Shown here piece after piece: positions 8,316-17,737 of a stretch of 45,494 nt of DNA (within the stretch, counting starts at the first letter, position 1; every line of letters begins with the position of its first letter). The DNA lies in NCBI RefSeq assembly GCF_902143375.2, contig NZ_CABFVA020000001.1:1-45494 (forward strand), in the 5' to 3' direction. Source of the stretch: Methylacidimicrobium tartarophylax (GTDB lineage: Bacteria; Verrucomicrobiota; Verrucomicrobiia; Methylacidiphilales; Methylacidiphilaceae). The position numbers and the translations under genes are program-made. Under the pieces are notes generated by a model that was not told where the DNA came from, made no database searches, and saw nothing but the letters and a program-made list of their open reading frames with translations.

Positions 8316-9158
8316 ATGATGGACGCGCTCCTGACCCCCTCGCAACGGTTCGGCTGCGTGCTCTACATGCTGCTCGCCTTTTTGCCCACTCCAGGATGGG
8401 CGGCGGAACGGATGAACCGACCCGACCTTCCGGCTCCGCAAGAACCCACGGTCGCTTTGGAAGATTCCCGTTCGAAGAGGGAAGCCGAAGAGCCCCCGCA
8501 GCTCGTTCCGGACAAGGGGCTCCTTCTCGGGGAGATCACCCGCAAGGCCTTGCATCTCGAGACGACGCCGGTGATTGTCCACGATCTGGCTCCCCAACTC
8601 AGCGGAAGCGCGCAAGTCTACCGCGGAGCGTCCGAAAGAACGCAGTCGAGCGGCTCGATCCGCTCCGGCAATGCTTACGCCACCGTTTTCATCGATCCAC
8701 GAACGGCGGAAAAGCTCAAGGTCGGCAAACCCGTGCTCCTCCGTCACAAGGGCCAGGATGTAAACGGGCCGCCGGAAAAGGAAGGCAAGATCTTCCAAAT
8801 CGATCACGAGCTTGTTTCGGTGACCGGCCAAGCCGAGCTCCTGATCGAGTTCCCCGATCCCGCTAACGCCTTCCCCGTCGGCACATGGATCGAATTCTCG
8901 ACCCCGCTCGGAAGCGACACCTCCCGTCTCGCCGTCCCCCAGAGCGCTCTTCTGGCAAGCGCGGAAGGGAACTTCGTCTACGTTTGGGACGGCCGGTTCT
9001 ATCGGAGAACACCGATCGCGGTCTCTTTCTCGATTGATGGGCTCGTCGCTTTCGTGGGCAACCCGCCCGCAGGCACGCTCGTGGTCTCTCACGGGGCGGA
9101 AGATCTTTGGCTCCTGGAGCTCTCGCTCCGCCAGGGAGTCACCCGGAGTTCCGAATGA
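8316..9158 (+). CDS. Short periplasmic adaptor (membrane-fusion-protein-like) lacking hairpin and lipoyl domains
   Basis: A 280-residue protein with a signal peptide (hydrophobic core CVLYMLLAFLPTPGWA). The segment YATVFIDPRTAEKLKVGKPV followed by a beta-rich stretch resembles the beta-barrel domain of RND adaptors, and LAVPQSALLASAEGNFVYVWDG through GTLVVSHGAEDLW resembles the membrane-proximal domain. The lipoyl half-motifs and long coiled-coil hairpin found in 400-residue CzcB/CusB adaptors are not recognisable. Two ATGs overlap (8316 and 8319); GGAGG at 8309-8313 is better spaced for 8319. Its place between channels and pumps supports the adaptor role, but on sequence alone the family assignment is moderate. 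Confidence 0.68.
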   Translation: MMDALLTPSQRFGCVLYMLLAFLPTPGWAAERMNRPDLPAPQEPTVALEDSRSKREAEEPPQLVPDKGLLLGEITRKALHLETTPVIVHDLAPQLSGSAQVYRGASERTQSSGSIRSGNAYATVFIDPRTAEKLKVGKPVLLRHKGQDVNGPPEKEGKIFQIDHELVSVTGQAELLIEFPDPANAFPVGTWIEFSTPLGSDTSRLAVPQSALLASAEGNFVYVWDGRFYRRTPIAVSFSIDGLVAFVGNPPAGTLVVSHGAEDLWLLELSLRQGVTRSSE

Positions 9159-9204
9159 GAAGCAATTGCGCTAGGCTGAGTTTTCCGGATTGCAGGAGCA
9201 AGCG

Positions 9205-12200
9205 ATGATTCGCCGACTGTTGGCCTTTTCGCTGCATCGGCGGGAGCTGGTCCTCTTCGCCGCGATCGGGCTGCTCTGCGCAGGATTCTGGTCCGCTTTG
9301 CAGATCCCCATCGATGCGGTTCCGGACATCACCAGCCCCATGGTGCAAGTAAATACTCCGGTCCCGGCCCTGGCGCCCGAGGAAATCGAAAAGCTGGTGA
9401 CCTTTCCCCTGGAGATCGAGCTTTCGGGCATCCCAGGCATGGAGACGATGCGATCGCTCTCCAAGTTCGGACTTTCCCAAATAACGATGATCTTCCGGGA
9501 CGGCACCGACCTCTACCGAAGCCGTCAACTGGTCAGCGAGCGGCTCCTGGGTGCAGTGTCGAAGCTTCCCCGAGACTTGACCCCGACGCTCGCGCCGATC
9601 GCCACGGGAATGGGCGAAATCCTCTATTACACGCTCCACTACCGGCCGGATGCCAAGGAGAAGCCGCCAACCGAAATACTACAGCTCATGGAGTTGCGCC
9701 TTCTCCAGGAATATACGGTCAAACCCCTTCTCCGCATGGTGTCGGGAGTGGCCGATGTGAACACCAGCGGAGGCTATCAGAAGCTCATCTTGATCGAGCC
9801 GAACCCGGAAAGCCTCTTTCACGCCGGAATCACCGCTTCGGAGTTGGCCTCCGTGGTGGGAAAGAACGTGGAAAACGTGGGAGGTGCCGTCATCGACCAG
9901 GCCGGACAGCAGCTCTTCGTCCGCTCGCTTGGCCGGGTCGAGGATCTCCTGCAAATCGAGCGGCTGCCCGTCAAATATGGAGGCTCCTCCAAACCGATCC
10001 TCGTGAGCGACTTGGCCCGGGTGACCGTCGGACCGAACATTCGGACCGGCGCCGCGACCTGCAACGGTCAGGAAACCGTCCTGGGGACCGTCCTCATGCT
10101 GATTGGAGAAAACGCGCTGAGCGTCGCCGGGCGAGTCCGGGCAAAGATGGCGGAGATCCAGCAGCGGCTGCCGCCGGGAGTCGAGCTTCAAATCGTCTAC
10201 GATCAATCCGATCTCGTGAACCGTACGATCCACACCGTCATCCAGAACCTCTCGGAAGGAGCGCTACTGGTCATCGGCGTGCTCTTTTTCCTGGTTGCCA
10301 ATGTTCGCGCCAGCCTGCTCGTCGCCTCGGTCATTCCTCTCTCCTTTCTCTTCGCGATCTTCCTCATGCAGCCGCTCCATGTTTCGGCCAACCTGATGAG
10401 CCTGGGAGCCATCGACTTCGGATTGCTCGTCGATGGGGCGGTGGTGATCGTGGAAAATACCATCCGCGAGGTTGCCCGCCGTCAGGCGCAACTCGGCCGG
10501 CTGCTCACCCCCGCCGAACGCCAGTCGGCCATTCTCTCCGCCACCGAGCAGGTCGGACCCTCGGTCTTCTTTGGCGTGCTGGTCATCACCGTAGTCTATT
10601 TTCCCATTCTGGCGCTCGGGGGGATCGAAGGGAAAATGTTCCGGCCCATGGCTCTGACGGTCATCCTGGCCCTCTCCGGTTCTCTCTTGCTCGCTCTGAG
10701 CTATGTTCCTGCGGGAGCCTCGCTCTGGCTCGGCAAAAAGCTGCAGGATCGGGAAAGCCCGCTGATTCGCTGGGCGCGTGCCCTTTACACCCCGGCGCTG
10801 CGATGGACACTCGGCTGGGGAGGGCCCCTTGTCGTCTTCTCCTCCTTCGGACTCTTCGCTCTCTCTCTCTTTTTCTTGAGCCGGATGGGAGCAGTCTTCG
10901 TACCTCGGCTCAATGAAGGGTCTTTCACCGTGATGATGTACAAAACGTGGTCGATGGGGCTTCCCGCCTCGATGGCGCTTGAAAAGGAGACCGAGTCGAT
11001 GCTTCTCTCCCGGGTCCCGGAGATCTCCCTCATCTTTTCCCGGGCGGGCACCCCGGATATCGCCACCGATCCGATGCCTCAAAACGAAAACGACACCTAT
11101 ATGATCCTCCGCCCTCCGGAAGGGTGGCGCAAAGAGAAGGGAAAGCCGATCGACCGAGATCGCTTGATCGAGATCATTCAAGGCGAGATCGCGATGCGGG
11201 TTCCCGGACAAGGAATGCTCTTCGGCCAGCCGATCGAGATGCGCTTCAACGAGATGCTGGAAGGCGAAAAGGCCGACTTGGCGGCAAAGTGGTATGGGCC
11301 GGATTTCGACGTGCTCGAGCCCCTGGCGTCACAAACCATGGAGATTCTGCGCCAGATCCCTGGGGCCCTCGATGTCCAGATGCAGTCGGCGGGTCGGGCT
11401 CCTTCGCTCGAGTTCTCTCCCGACCGGTCCGCGATGGATCGGTACACGGTGGAAGCAGGGGAGATCAATGCCGCGGTAGCGACTTCCATGGCCGGACAGG
11501 TCGTGGGAACAATGATCGATGGGGAGCGGCGATACCCGGTTGTCATTCGCCTTCCGGAAGTCTTGCGTTCCGACCCTCAGGCGATCCTCCGGCTGCCTGT
11601 GCGAAGCGAATCGGGGGGGCTCTTGCCGCTCGGAGAGGTGGGAAAATGCAACGTGGAACAACGGGTGCGCATCATCCACCGCTCAGGAGGAATCCGCTAC
11701 CAGCCGGTACAAGTGACCCTGGGGAGCCGCGACGTGGCGGGATTCGTTCGCGAGGCGCAACGCCGCATTTCCCAGACGATCCAGACCCCTCGGGGCTATT
11801 TTTTGGAATTCGGCGGCCAATACCAGAATCTCCTTCGTGCCCAGGCCCGTCTGGCCGTGATCGTCCCCGCCGCGCTCCTCCTCATCTTCTTCCTGATCTT
11901 TACGGCCTTGGGAAACTTCCGGCAGACCGCCCTGGTGTTGATCAGCGTTCCGGTCGCAATCACCGGGGGGATTTTTGCCCTCCAATCCGCCGGACTTCCC
12001 TTCAGCCTGTCGGCGGCCGTCGGCTTCATTGCCCTCTCCGGCATCGCGGTCCTGGCAGCCCTCGTGCTGGTCTCTTTCTTTAATCAGTTGAGGGAGGAAG
12101 GACAGACGGTGGCCGAGGCGGTATGGGAAGGTTGCCAAATCCGCCTCCGGCCGATCCTGATGACGGCTACGGTCGCCAGCCTCGGTTTCCTTCCCATGGC

Positions 12201-12423
12201 GCTCGCACAGGGTGCCGGCGCGGAAGTGCAGCGGCCTCTGGCGGTCGTGGTGATCGGGGGAGTGCTCTCCTCGACGCTTCTCTCCCTCCTGCTCTTGCCG
12301 ACCCTCTATGCCTGGATGGAACGGTGGCGGGAAAGCGCACGCACAAGGAACGGCCGCCCACCGGCCGGCGGCGGGCCGCAACCGTTGGCCGGAGAAAAGA
12401 TCCGCCGCTTGCCCGAGGGATGA
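9205..12423 (+). CDS. CzcA-type heavy-metal RND efflux pump (first copy)
   Basis: A 1072-residue inner-membrane proton-driven transporter with the usual 12-helix RND layout and two large periplasmic loops. HME-RND hallmarks are IPIDAVPDITSPMVQVNT near the N-terminus, RSLSKFGLSQITMIFRDGTD, and at about residue 400 the helix-4 proton-relay sequence SLGAIDFGLLVDGAVVIVEN. The two acidic residues in DFGLLVD resemble CzcA (Zn/Co/Cd) rather than CusA (Cu/Ag), which lacks the first. ATG 9205 is chosen because AGGAG lies six bases before it; an in-frame TTG at 9190 is less likely. The exact metal is not shown by the sequence. Confidence 0.92.
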   Translation: MIRRLLAFSLHRRELVLFAAIGLLCAGFWSALQIPIDAVPDITSPMVQVNTPVPALAPEEIEKLVTFPLEIELSGIPGMETMRSLSKFGLSQITMIFRDGTDLYRSRQLVSERLLGAVSKLPRDLTPTLAPIATGMGEILYYTLHYRPDAKEKPPTEILQLMELRLLQEYTVKPLLRMVSGVADVNTSGGYQKLILIEPNPESLFHAGITASELASVVGKNVENVGGAVIDQAGQQLFVRSLGRVEDLLQIERLPVKYGGSSKPILVSDLARVTVGPNIRTGAATCNGQETVLGTVLMLIGENALSVAGRVRAKMAEIQQRLPPGVELQIVYDQSDLVNRTIHTVIQNLSEGALLVIGVLFFLVANVRASLLVASVIPLSFLFAIFLMQPLHVSANLMSLGAIDFGLLVDGAVVIVENTIREVARRQAQLGRLLTPAERQSAILSATEQVGPSVFFGVLVITVVYFPILALGGIEGKMFRPMALTVILALSGSLLLALSYVPAGASLWLGKKLQDRESPLIRWARALYTPALRWTLGWGGPLVVFSSFGLFALSLFFLSRMGAVFVPRLNEGSFTVMMYKTWSMGLPASMALEKETESMLLSRVPEISLIFSRAGTPDIATDPMPQNENDTYMILRPPEGWRKEKGKPIDRDRLIEIIQGEIAMRVPGQGMLFGQPIEMRFNEMLEGEKADLAAKWYGPDFDVLEPLASQTMEILRQIPGALDVQMQSAGRAPSLEFSPDRSAMDRYTVEAGEINAAVATSMAGQVVGTMIDGERRYPVVIRLPEVLRSDPQAILRLPVRSESGGLLPLGEVGKCNVEQRVRIIHRSGGIRYQPVQVTLGSRDVAGFVREAQRRISQTIQTPRGYFLEFGGQYQNLLRAQARLAVIVPAALLLIFFLIFTALGNFRQTALVLISVPVAITGGIFALQSAGLPFSLSAAVGFIALSGIAVLAALVLVSFFNQLREEGQTVAEAVWEGCQIRLRPILMTATVASLGFLPMALAQGAGAEVQRPLAVVVIGGVLSSTLLSLLLLPTLYAWMERWRESARTRNGRPPAGGGPQPLAGEKIRRLPEG

Positions 12424-12496
12424 AAGAACCCGGATCGTCTCCCGTTTCCGGAGCGTCCGGAAACAGCGACTCACCCGATCATGCAGGGAGATCGCC

Positions 12497-15400
12497 GTGA
12501 TTAACACCCTCCTTCGTTTCTCCGTTCGCCGGCGGGAGTTGATCTTTTTTGCCTCTGCGGCGCTCTTCGCTCTCGGGTTCTGGGCGGCTCTTCGGCTGCC
12601 GATCGATGCGGTTCCCGATATCACCAGCCCCATGGTGCAAGTCAACACCCCCGTGCCATCGCTCGCACCCGAAGAGATCGAAAAGCTCGTCACCTTTCCC
12701 ATCGAAGTCGAGCTCGCCGGCCTCCCGGGGCTCGACGTGATGCGCTCCCTCTCCAAGTTCGGCCTCTCCCAAGTCACCCTGATCTTTCGCGACGGCACCG
12801 ACATCTACCGAAGCCGGCAGCTCGTCAGCGAACGGCTGCTGGCTGCGCAAGCCAAAATCCCCCGCGACTTGAGCCCCTCGCTCGCCCCGATGGCGACCGG
12901 TCTGGGAGAGATCCTCTACTACTCCCTTGAATACCGCCCGGAATCCAAGGAGAAGCCTCCCACCGAAATGCTCCAGCTGATGGAGTTGCGCCTTCTCCAG
13001 GAATACACCGTCAAGCCGCTGCTCCGGAGAATTCCCGGGGTTGCCGATATCAACACCACGGGCGGCTATGAAAAACTGATTGTCGTCTCGCCTACCGCCG
13101 AAAGCCTCCTCCACGCCGGCTTGACCGTTTCCGATCTCGGCGCCCTGGTCGGCAAGAACGTGCAAAATGCGGGAGGCGCCGTCATCGACCAGATGGGCCA
13201 GCAGCTCTTCGTCCGCTCCCTTGGCCGAGTCGAGGATCTCGCGCAGATCGGGCGGCTGCCGATCAAGTATGCGGGCAGCACGCAGCCCGTGCTCGTCGGC
13301 GATCTGGCTCAAGTCGCCGTCGGGCCGAATATCCGAACGGGAGCGGCCACCGTGAACGGCAAGGAGGAGGTGGTCGGCACGGTCCTGATGCTGATCGGAG
13401 AGAACGCGCAGGCCGTCGCGAGCCGTGTAAAGGAAAAGATCGGAGAAATCCGAAAGCGGCTTCCGCCCTCCGTCGATATCCACATTCTTTACGATCAGTC
13501 GGAGCTGGTCGGCCGGACGATTCAGACCGTCGTCAAAAACCTCTCGGAAGGCGCCCTGCTCGTCGTTGGGGTCCTCTTTCTCCTGGTGGGCGAGGTGCGG
13601 GCAAGCCTCCTGGTCACCTCCGTGATTCCCCTCTCCTTTCTTTTCGCGCTCCTGGCCATGGGCCCGCTCCATGTCTCCGCCAACTTGATGAGCCTGGGCG
13701 CGATCGACTTCGGGCTCCTCGTCGACGGCGCGGTCGTTCTCGTCGACAACGCTCTGCGCGAACTGGCCCGGCGCAGGAGCGCCTCGGGACAACCTCTCAC
13801 CCCAAGCGAACGGCTCTCAACGGTCCTCTTGGCCGCCGAGCAGGTCGGCCCTTCCGTCTTCTTCGGCGTGCTGGTGATCACGGTCGTCTACGTCCCCATA
13901 CTCTCCCTCGGCGGCATCGAAGGGAAGATGTTTCGCCCCATGGCCTTCTCTGTGATCCTCGCGCTCTCGGGATCGCTGCTCCTCGCACTCACCTATGTAC
14001 CCGCGGCGGCCACGGTCTGGATCCGGGAAAACGCCTCCGGGCGGGAGACCTGGCTGATCCGGCTCGCCCGCAGAGCCTATCTCCCGATCCTTCGTTGGAC
14101 GCTCGGCCGGGGTGGGATTCTTGTGGTGGCAGGCTCCTTCGCGGCATTTGCCTTCGGTCTCTGGACGCTGAGCCATATGGGAGCCGTTTTCGTCCCACGC
14201 CTCGACGAGGGAGCCTTCACCATCGAGTTTTACAAGGCCCCCTCGGTCAGCCTGGAAGCGTCGGTGGCCCTTGAAAAGGAGACGGAGAAGATGCTGCTCT
14301 CCCGCATTCCGGAAGCCGAGCTCCTCTTCTCACGGACCGGCACCTCCGAGATTGCGACCGATCCCATGCCCCCGAATGAAAACGATCTCTACATGATGCT
14401 TCGGCCCCGCGCGCAGTGGCGCCAAGAGAATGGCCGCCCGATCGATCGGGAGAAGCTGATCGAGATCATCTCCCGGGAAGTCGAAACGCGGGTTCCCGGG
14501 CAGACCATGCTCTTCGTGCAGCCGATCGAGATGCGCTTCAACGACATGCTTGAAGGTCAGCGAGCCGAGCTCGCCGTGAAGTGGTTCGGACCGGATTACG
14601 ATGTCCTCGAGGGCTTGGCCTCGCGCACCCAGGAGATCCTTCGCACCATCCCGGGCGCCCTCGAGGTCGAGTTCCAGTCGGCCGGGCGCTCTCCCTCCTT
14701 GGAATTCCTGCCCGATCGCGGAGCCATGGAGCGATACATCGTCCAGTCGGCGGAAATCAACAGCGCCGTCGCCACCGGCGTGGGAGGGGAGAACGTCGGA
14801 ACGATGATCGACGGAGAGCGCCGCTACCCGATCGTGATCCGACTCCCCGAAGGGGAGAGAAGCGATCCCGAGAAAGTTCTCCGTCTTCCCGTCCGCAGCG
14901 AGAACGGAGGCCTGCTCCCCCTCGGGGAAGTCGCCGACTACACGATACGCGACCGGGTCCGGATGATCCACCGCGGCAACGGAATCCGCTACCAGGTCTT
15001 GGAAGTGACGCTCGGCAGCCGGGATCTCGAAGGCTTTGTCCGGGAAGCGCGCGCCCGGATTCTCCGGGCTCTCCATCCCCCGCCGGGATACTTCCTCGAG
15101 TTCGGCGGCCAATATCAGAACCTCGTTCATGCCCAAGCTCGGCTCGCCGTCATTGTGCCCACGGGTCTTCTGCTCATCTTCTTTCTGCTCTACACCGCGC
15201 TCGGCAGGCTCCGGCAGACGCTTCTGGTGCTTCTGAGCGTCCCCGTGGCGGCAACGGGGGGAATCTTTTCCCTAAGGCTGATGAACCTGCCCTTCAGTCT
15301 TTCCGCCGCCGTGGGCTTTATCGCCCTTTCGGGCATTGCCACCCTCGCGTCGCTCGTGCTCATCTCGTTTTTCAACCAGCTACGGAACGAAGGAAAGAGC

Positions 15401-15670
15401 GTGCGGGAGTCGGTCTGGGAAGGCTGCCAGATTCGGCTGCGGCCCGTGCTCATGACGGGCGCCGTAGCGAGCCTAGGCTTCCTCCCGATGGCTCTCGCGC
15501 AGGGCGCGGGTGCAGAGGTCCAACGACCGCTTGCGCTTGTCGTCATCGGAGGCATTCTCTCTTCTAGCCTCCTCTCGCTTCTCCTCTTGCCGACGCTCTA
15601 CACCTGGACCGAGCGGGACAGCGAAAAGCGGCACCCTTCGGGAAGCCCGACGGCGGGCGAGCGGTCATGA
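12497..15670 (+). CDS. CzcA-type heavy-metal RND efflux pump (second copy)
   Basis: A 1057-residue paralog of the preceding pump, highly similar throughout (long runs such as PIDAVPDITSPMVQVNTPVP and LMELRLLQEYTVKPLLR are identical). It keeps GAIDFGLLVDGAVVLVDN around residue 400. A GTG at 12497, six bases after GGGAG, is the likely start; it matches the N-terminus of copy one (INTLLRFSVRRREL against IRRLLAFSLHRREL). The in-frame extension to 12308 overlaps the first pump and is rejected. The gene ends in ATGA shared with the ATPase gene. Differences cluster in the periplasmic loop near 14,200-14,500, which could alter substrate choice or allow mixed trimers. Confidence 0.9.
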   Translation: MINTLLRFSVRRRELIFFASAALFALGFWAALRLPIDAVPDITSPMVQVNTPVPSLAPEEIEKLVTFPIEVELAGLPGLDVMRSLSKFGLSQVTLIFRDGTDIYRSRQLVSERLLAAQAKIPRDLSPSLAPMATGLGEILYYSLEYRPESKEKPPTEMLQLMELRLLQEYTVKPLLRRIPGVADINTTGGYEKLIVVSPTAESLLHAGLTVSDLGALVGKNVQNAGGAVIDQMGQQLFVRSLGRVEDLAQIGRLPIKYAGSTQPVLVGDLAQVAVGPNIRTGAATVNGKEEVVGTVLMLIGENAQAVASRVKEKIGEIRKRLPPSVDIHILYDQSELVGRTIQTVVKNLSEGALLVVGVLFLLVGEVRASLLVTSVIPLSFLFALLAMGPLHVSANLMSLGAIDFGLLVDGAVVLVDNALRELARRRSASGQPLTPSERLSTVLLAAEQVGPSVFFGVLVITVVYVPILSLGGIEGKMFRPMAFSVILALSGSLLLALTYVPAAATVWIRENASGRETWLIRLARRAYLPILRWTLGRGGILVVAGSFAAFAFGLWTLSHMGAVFVPRLDEGAFTIEFYKAPSVSLEASVALEKETEKMLLSRIPEAELLFSRTGTSEIATDPMPPNENDLYMMLRPRAQWRQENGRPIDREKLIEIISREVETRVPGQTMLFVQPIEMRFNDMLEGQRAELAVKWFGPDYDVLEGLASRTQEILRTIPGALEVEFQSAGRSPSLEFLPDRGAMERYIVQSAEINSAVATGVGGENVGTMIDGERRYPIVIRLPEGERSDPEKVLRLPVRSENGGLLPLGEVADYTIRDRVRMIHRGNGIRYQVLEVTLGSRDLEGFVREARARILRALHPPPGYFLEFGGQYQNLVHAQARLAVIVPTGLLLIFFLLYTALGRLRQTLLVLLSVPVAATGGIFSLRLMNLPFSLSAAVGFIALSGIATLASLVLISFFNQLRNEGKSVRESVWEGCQIRLRPVLMTGAVASLGFLPMALAQGAGAEVQRPLALVVIGGILSSSLLSLLLLPTLYTWTERDSEKRHPSGSPTAGERS

Positions 15671-17565
15671 AGCCTGGTCTTCCTTCTTCCGCGGAGAGAT
15701 CCGATGCACGCCGGCCCGCATTATGGCTGCTCCGCCACCGAAATGGATCGGTTGCGGCCTTGACCCTGATCGCCGTCGCTCTCCATCTGGCACTCCGCTT
15801 CGGGTTCCGATCGCAACCGCGCCTCTACGACGCACCGCTTCTGCTCGCGCTGGGAGCGGGAGGACTTCCCCTCATCGTTGAATTGGGGCGAAAAGCAATC
15901 CGCCGCGAGTTCGGATCGGATCTCCTCGCCGGCATCTCCATCCTTACCTCACTCTGTCTCGGGGAATATCTCGCCGGGTCGATCATCGTCCTCATGCTCT
16001 CCGGGGGAGAGTTCTTGGAGAGCTTCGCCATGGGGCAAGCGTCCTCGGTATTGCGCGCTCTGGCCAAGCGGATGCCTTCGAGCGTCCATCGGAAGGCGCC
16101 GTCCGGCCTCGAGGAGGTCTCCTTTTCGGCGGTTCGCATCGGCGATCAGGTCGTTGTTTTTCCCCATGAAACCTGCCCGGTGGACGGCGTCGTCGTCGAA
16201 GGCCACGGAGAGATGGACGAGGCCTACTTGACGGGCGAACCTTTTCGGATCCGGAAGACTGTGGGCACCTCGGTCCTCTCCGGCGCGATCAACGGGGAGT
16301 CGGCTCTGACCGTCCGCGCGACTCGCCTAGCCGAGGATTCCCGCTATGCGAAAATCATGGCCGTGATGGCTCGGGCCGAACAGGAGCGCCCGAGGCTTCG
16401 CCGTCTCGCGGACACCCTCGCCGTCTACTATACTCCCGCCGCGATCGCCCTCGCCGGGGCCACCTGGCTTTTCACCGGCCAACCGGTCCGCTTTCTGGCC
16501 GTGCTCGTGATCGCGACTCCCTGCCCGCTCATCCTCGCCATTCCCGTGGCCATCATCGGAGCGATCTCCCTCTGCGCTCGCCGGTCGATCATCGTCAGGA
16601 CGCCCGCGGCACTGGAACAGGTGAGCCAATGTCGAACCGCCTTTTTCGACAAGACCGGCACCCTCACCTATGGCAAGCCTCGACTGACCGAACTCTCCGT
16701 CGCAGAGGGCTTTTCCCGAAGGAAGGTGCTGAAGGTCGCCGCCGGACTCGAACACTATTCCAAGCATCCGCTCGCGCGCGCGATCCTCGCCGCCGCCCGA
16801 AAGGAGGGAATCGCCCCTCCCGAGGCTTCGGAGGTGAGAGAGCCGCCCGGGCAGGGACTCACCGGAGTGGTCGAAGGGCTCCAGGTGCGGATTACCGGCC
16901 GCTCGCAGCTCACCGGGGCCGAGATCGAGGAGGCCAAGCTCCCGCCTTCTTCCGGCGGCCTGGAATGCATTCTCTGGATCGGGGGACGCTATGCCGCCGC
17001 TTGCCGCTTCCGGGACGCGCCGCGCCGCGAGAGCCGTTCCTTCGTGGCCCATCTCGGGCCGAAGCACCAGTTCCACCGGACGATTCTGGTCTCCGGGGAC
17101 CGGGAATCCGAGGTCCGCTATCTCGCGGAGCAGGTGGGAATCCGGGAGATCCACGCCGGTCAGACGCCGGAGGAGAAGTTGACGCTCGTGCGGAAGGAAA
17201 CGGCACGAGTCAAGACGATCTATGTCGGCGACGGGATCAACGATGCCCCCGCCATGATGGCGGCCACGGTCGGCATGGCGATCGGGCAGAATGCGGATGT
17301 TACGGCGGAAGCCGCCGATGTGGTCTGCCTGGAAAACTCGCTTCGAAAGATCGACGAATTCCTCCACATCAGCCGGCGGATGCGGCGGATTGCGTTGCAG
17401 AGTGGGGTCGGAGGCATGCTGCTGAGTCTGTGCGGTATGCTGATCGCCGCCGGTGGGCGCTTGACTCCCGTGGAAGGAGCGATCGCCCAGGAGCTGATTG
17501 ACATCCTGGCGATCGGGAACGCGCTTCGAGCCGCCCTGCCTCCGCGAACTCTGCATGATGTGTGA
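15667..17565 (+). CDS. P1B-type heavy-metal-transporting ATPase with TPCP motif
   Basis: A 632-residue P-type ATPase. Actuator-domain TGEPFRI is near residue 188, the membrane metal-site motif IATPCPLILAIP near 283, the phosphorylated Asp in FDKTGTLTYGKP near 327, the nucleotide-domain HP motif (YSKHPLARA) near 365 and the hinge VGDGINDAPAM near 520. There is no N-terminal CxxC metal-binding domain. TPC instead of CPC argues against the usual Cu(I) or Zn/Cd/Pb types; TPC has been linked to the P1B-5 group (Ni/Fe), but that transfer is tentative. Its ATG overlaps the pump stop as ATGA, so it is part of the efflux operon, moving metal from cytoplasm to periplasm where the RND pumps could collect it. 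Confidence 0.9.
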   Translation: MKPGLPSSAERSDARRPALWLLRHRNGSVAALTLIAVALHLALRFGFRSQPRLYDAPLLLALGAGGLPLIVELGRKAIRREFGSDLLAGISILTSLCLGEYLAGSIIVLMLSGGEFLESFAMGQASSVLRALAKRMPSSVHRKAPSGLEEVSFSAVRIGDQVVVFPHETCPVDGVVVEGHGEMDEAYLTGEPFRIRKTVGTSVLSGAINGESALTVRATRLAEDSRYAKIMAVMARAEQERPRLRRLADTLAVYYTPAAIALAGATWLFTGQPVRFLAVLVIATPCPLILAIPVAIIGAISLCARRSIIVRTPAALEQVSQCRTAFFDKTGTLTYGKPRLTELSVAEGFSRRKVLKVAAGLEHYSKHPLARAILAAARKEGIAPPEASEVREPPGQGLTGVVEGLQVRITGRSQLTGAEIEEAKLPPSSGGLECILWIGGRYAAACRFRDAPRRESRSFVAHLGPKHQFHRTILVSGDRESEVRYLAEQVGIREIHAGQTPEEKLTLVRKETARVKTIYVGDGINDAPAMMAATVGMAIGQNADVTAEAADVVCLENSLRKIDEFLHISRRMRRIALQSGVGGMLLSLCGMLIAAGGRLTPVEGAIAQELIDILAIGNALRAALPPRTLHDV

Positions 17566-17737
17566 GAAAAAGGTCGCTTTGCCCGCCGTCACCGGAATCG
17601 GCCTATCCCGCAGAGCCTCCGGCTCCCGTGGGCGATGGCATCCGCCGCCTCGTTCCCCGATCCATCCCGCACCCGGACCCGCGCAAACCGCTTGCCGTTT
17701 GGAGAAAAGCAGAGCACAAATCTGAGGACAATCGACG

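Noticed and set aside
12308-12496. N-terminal extension of the second RND pump
   Set aside because: It overlaps the end of the first pump gene, and the family N-terminus begins at the GTG 12497 with a good ribosome-binding site.
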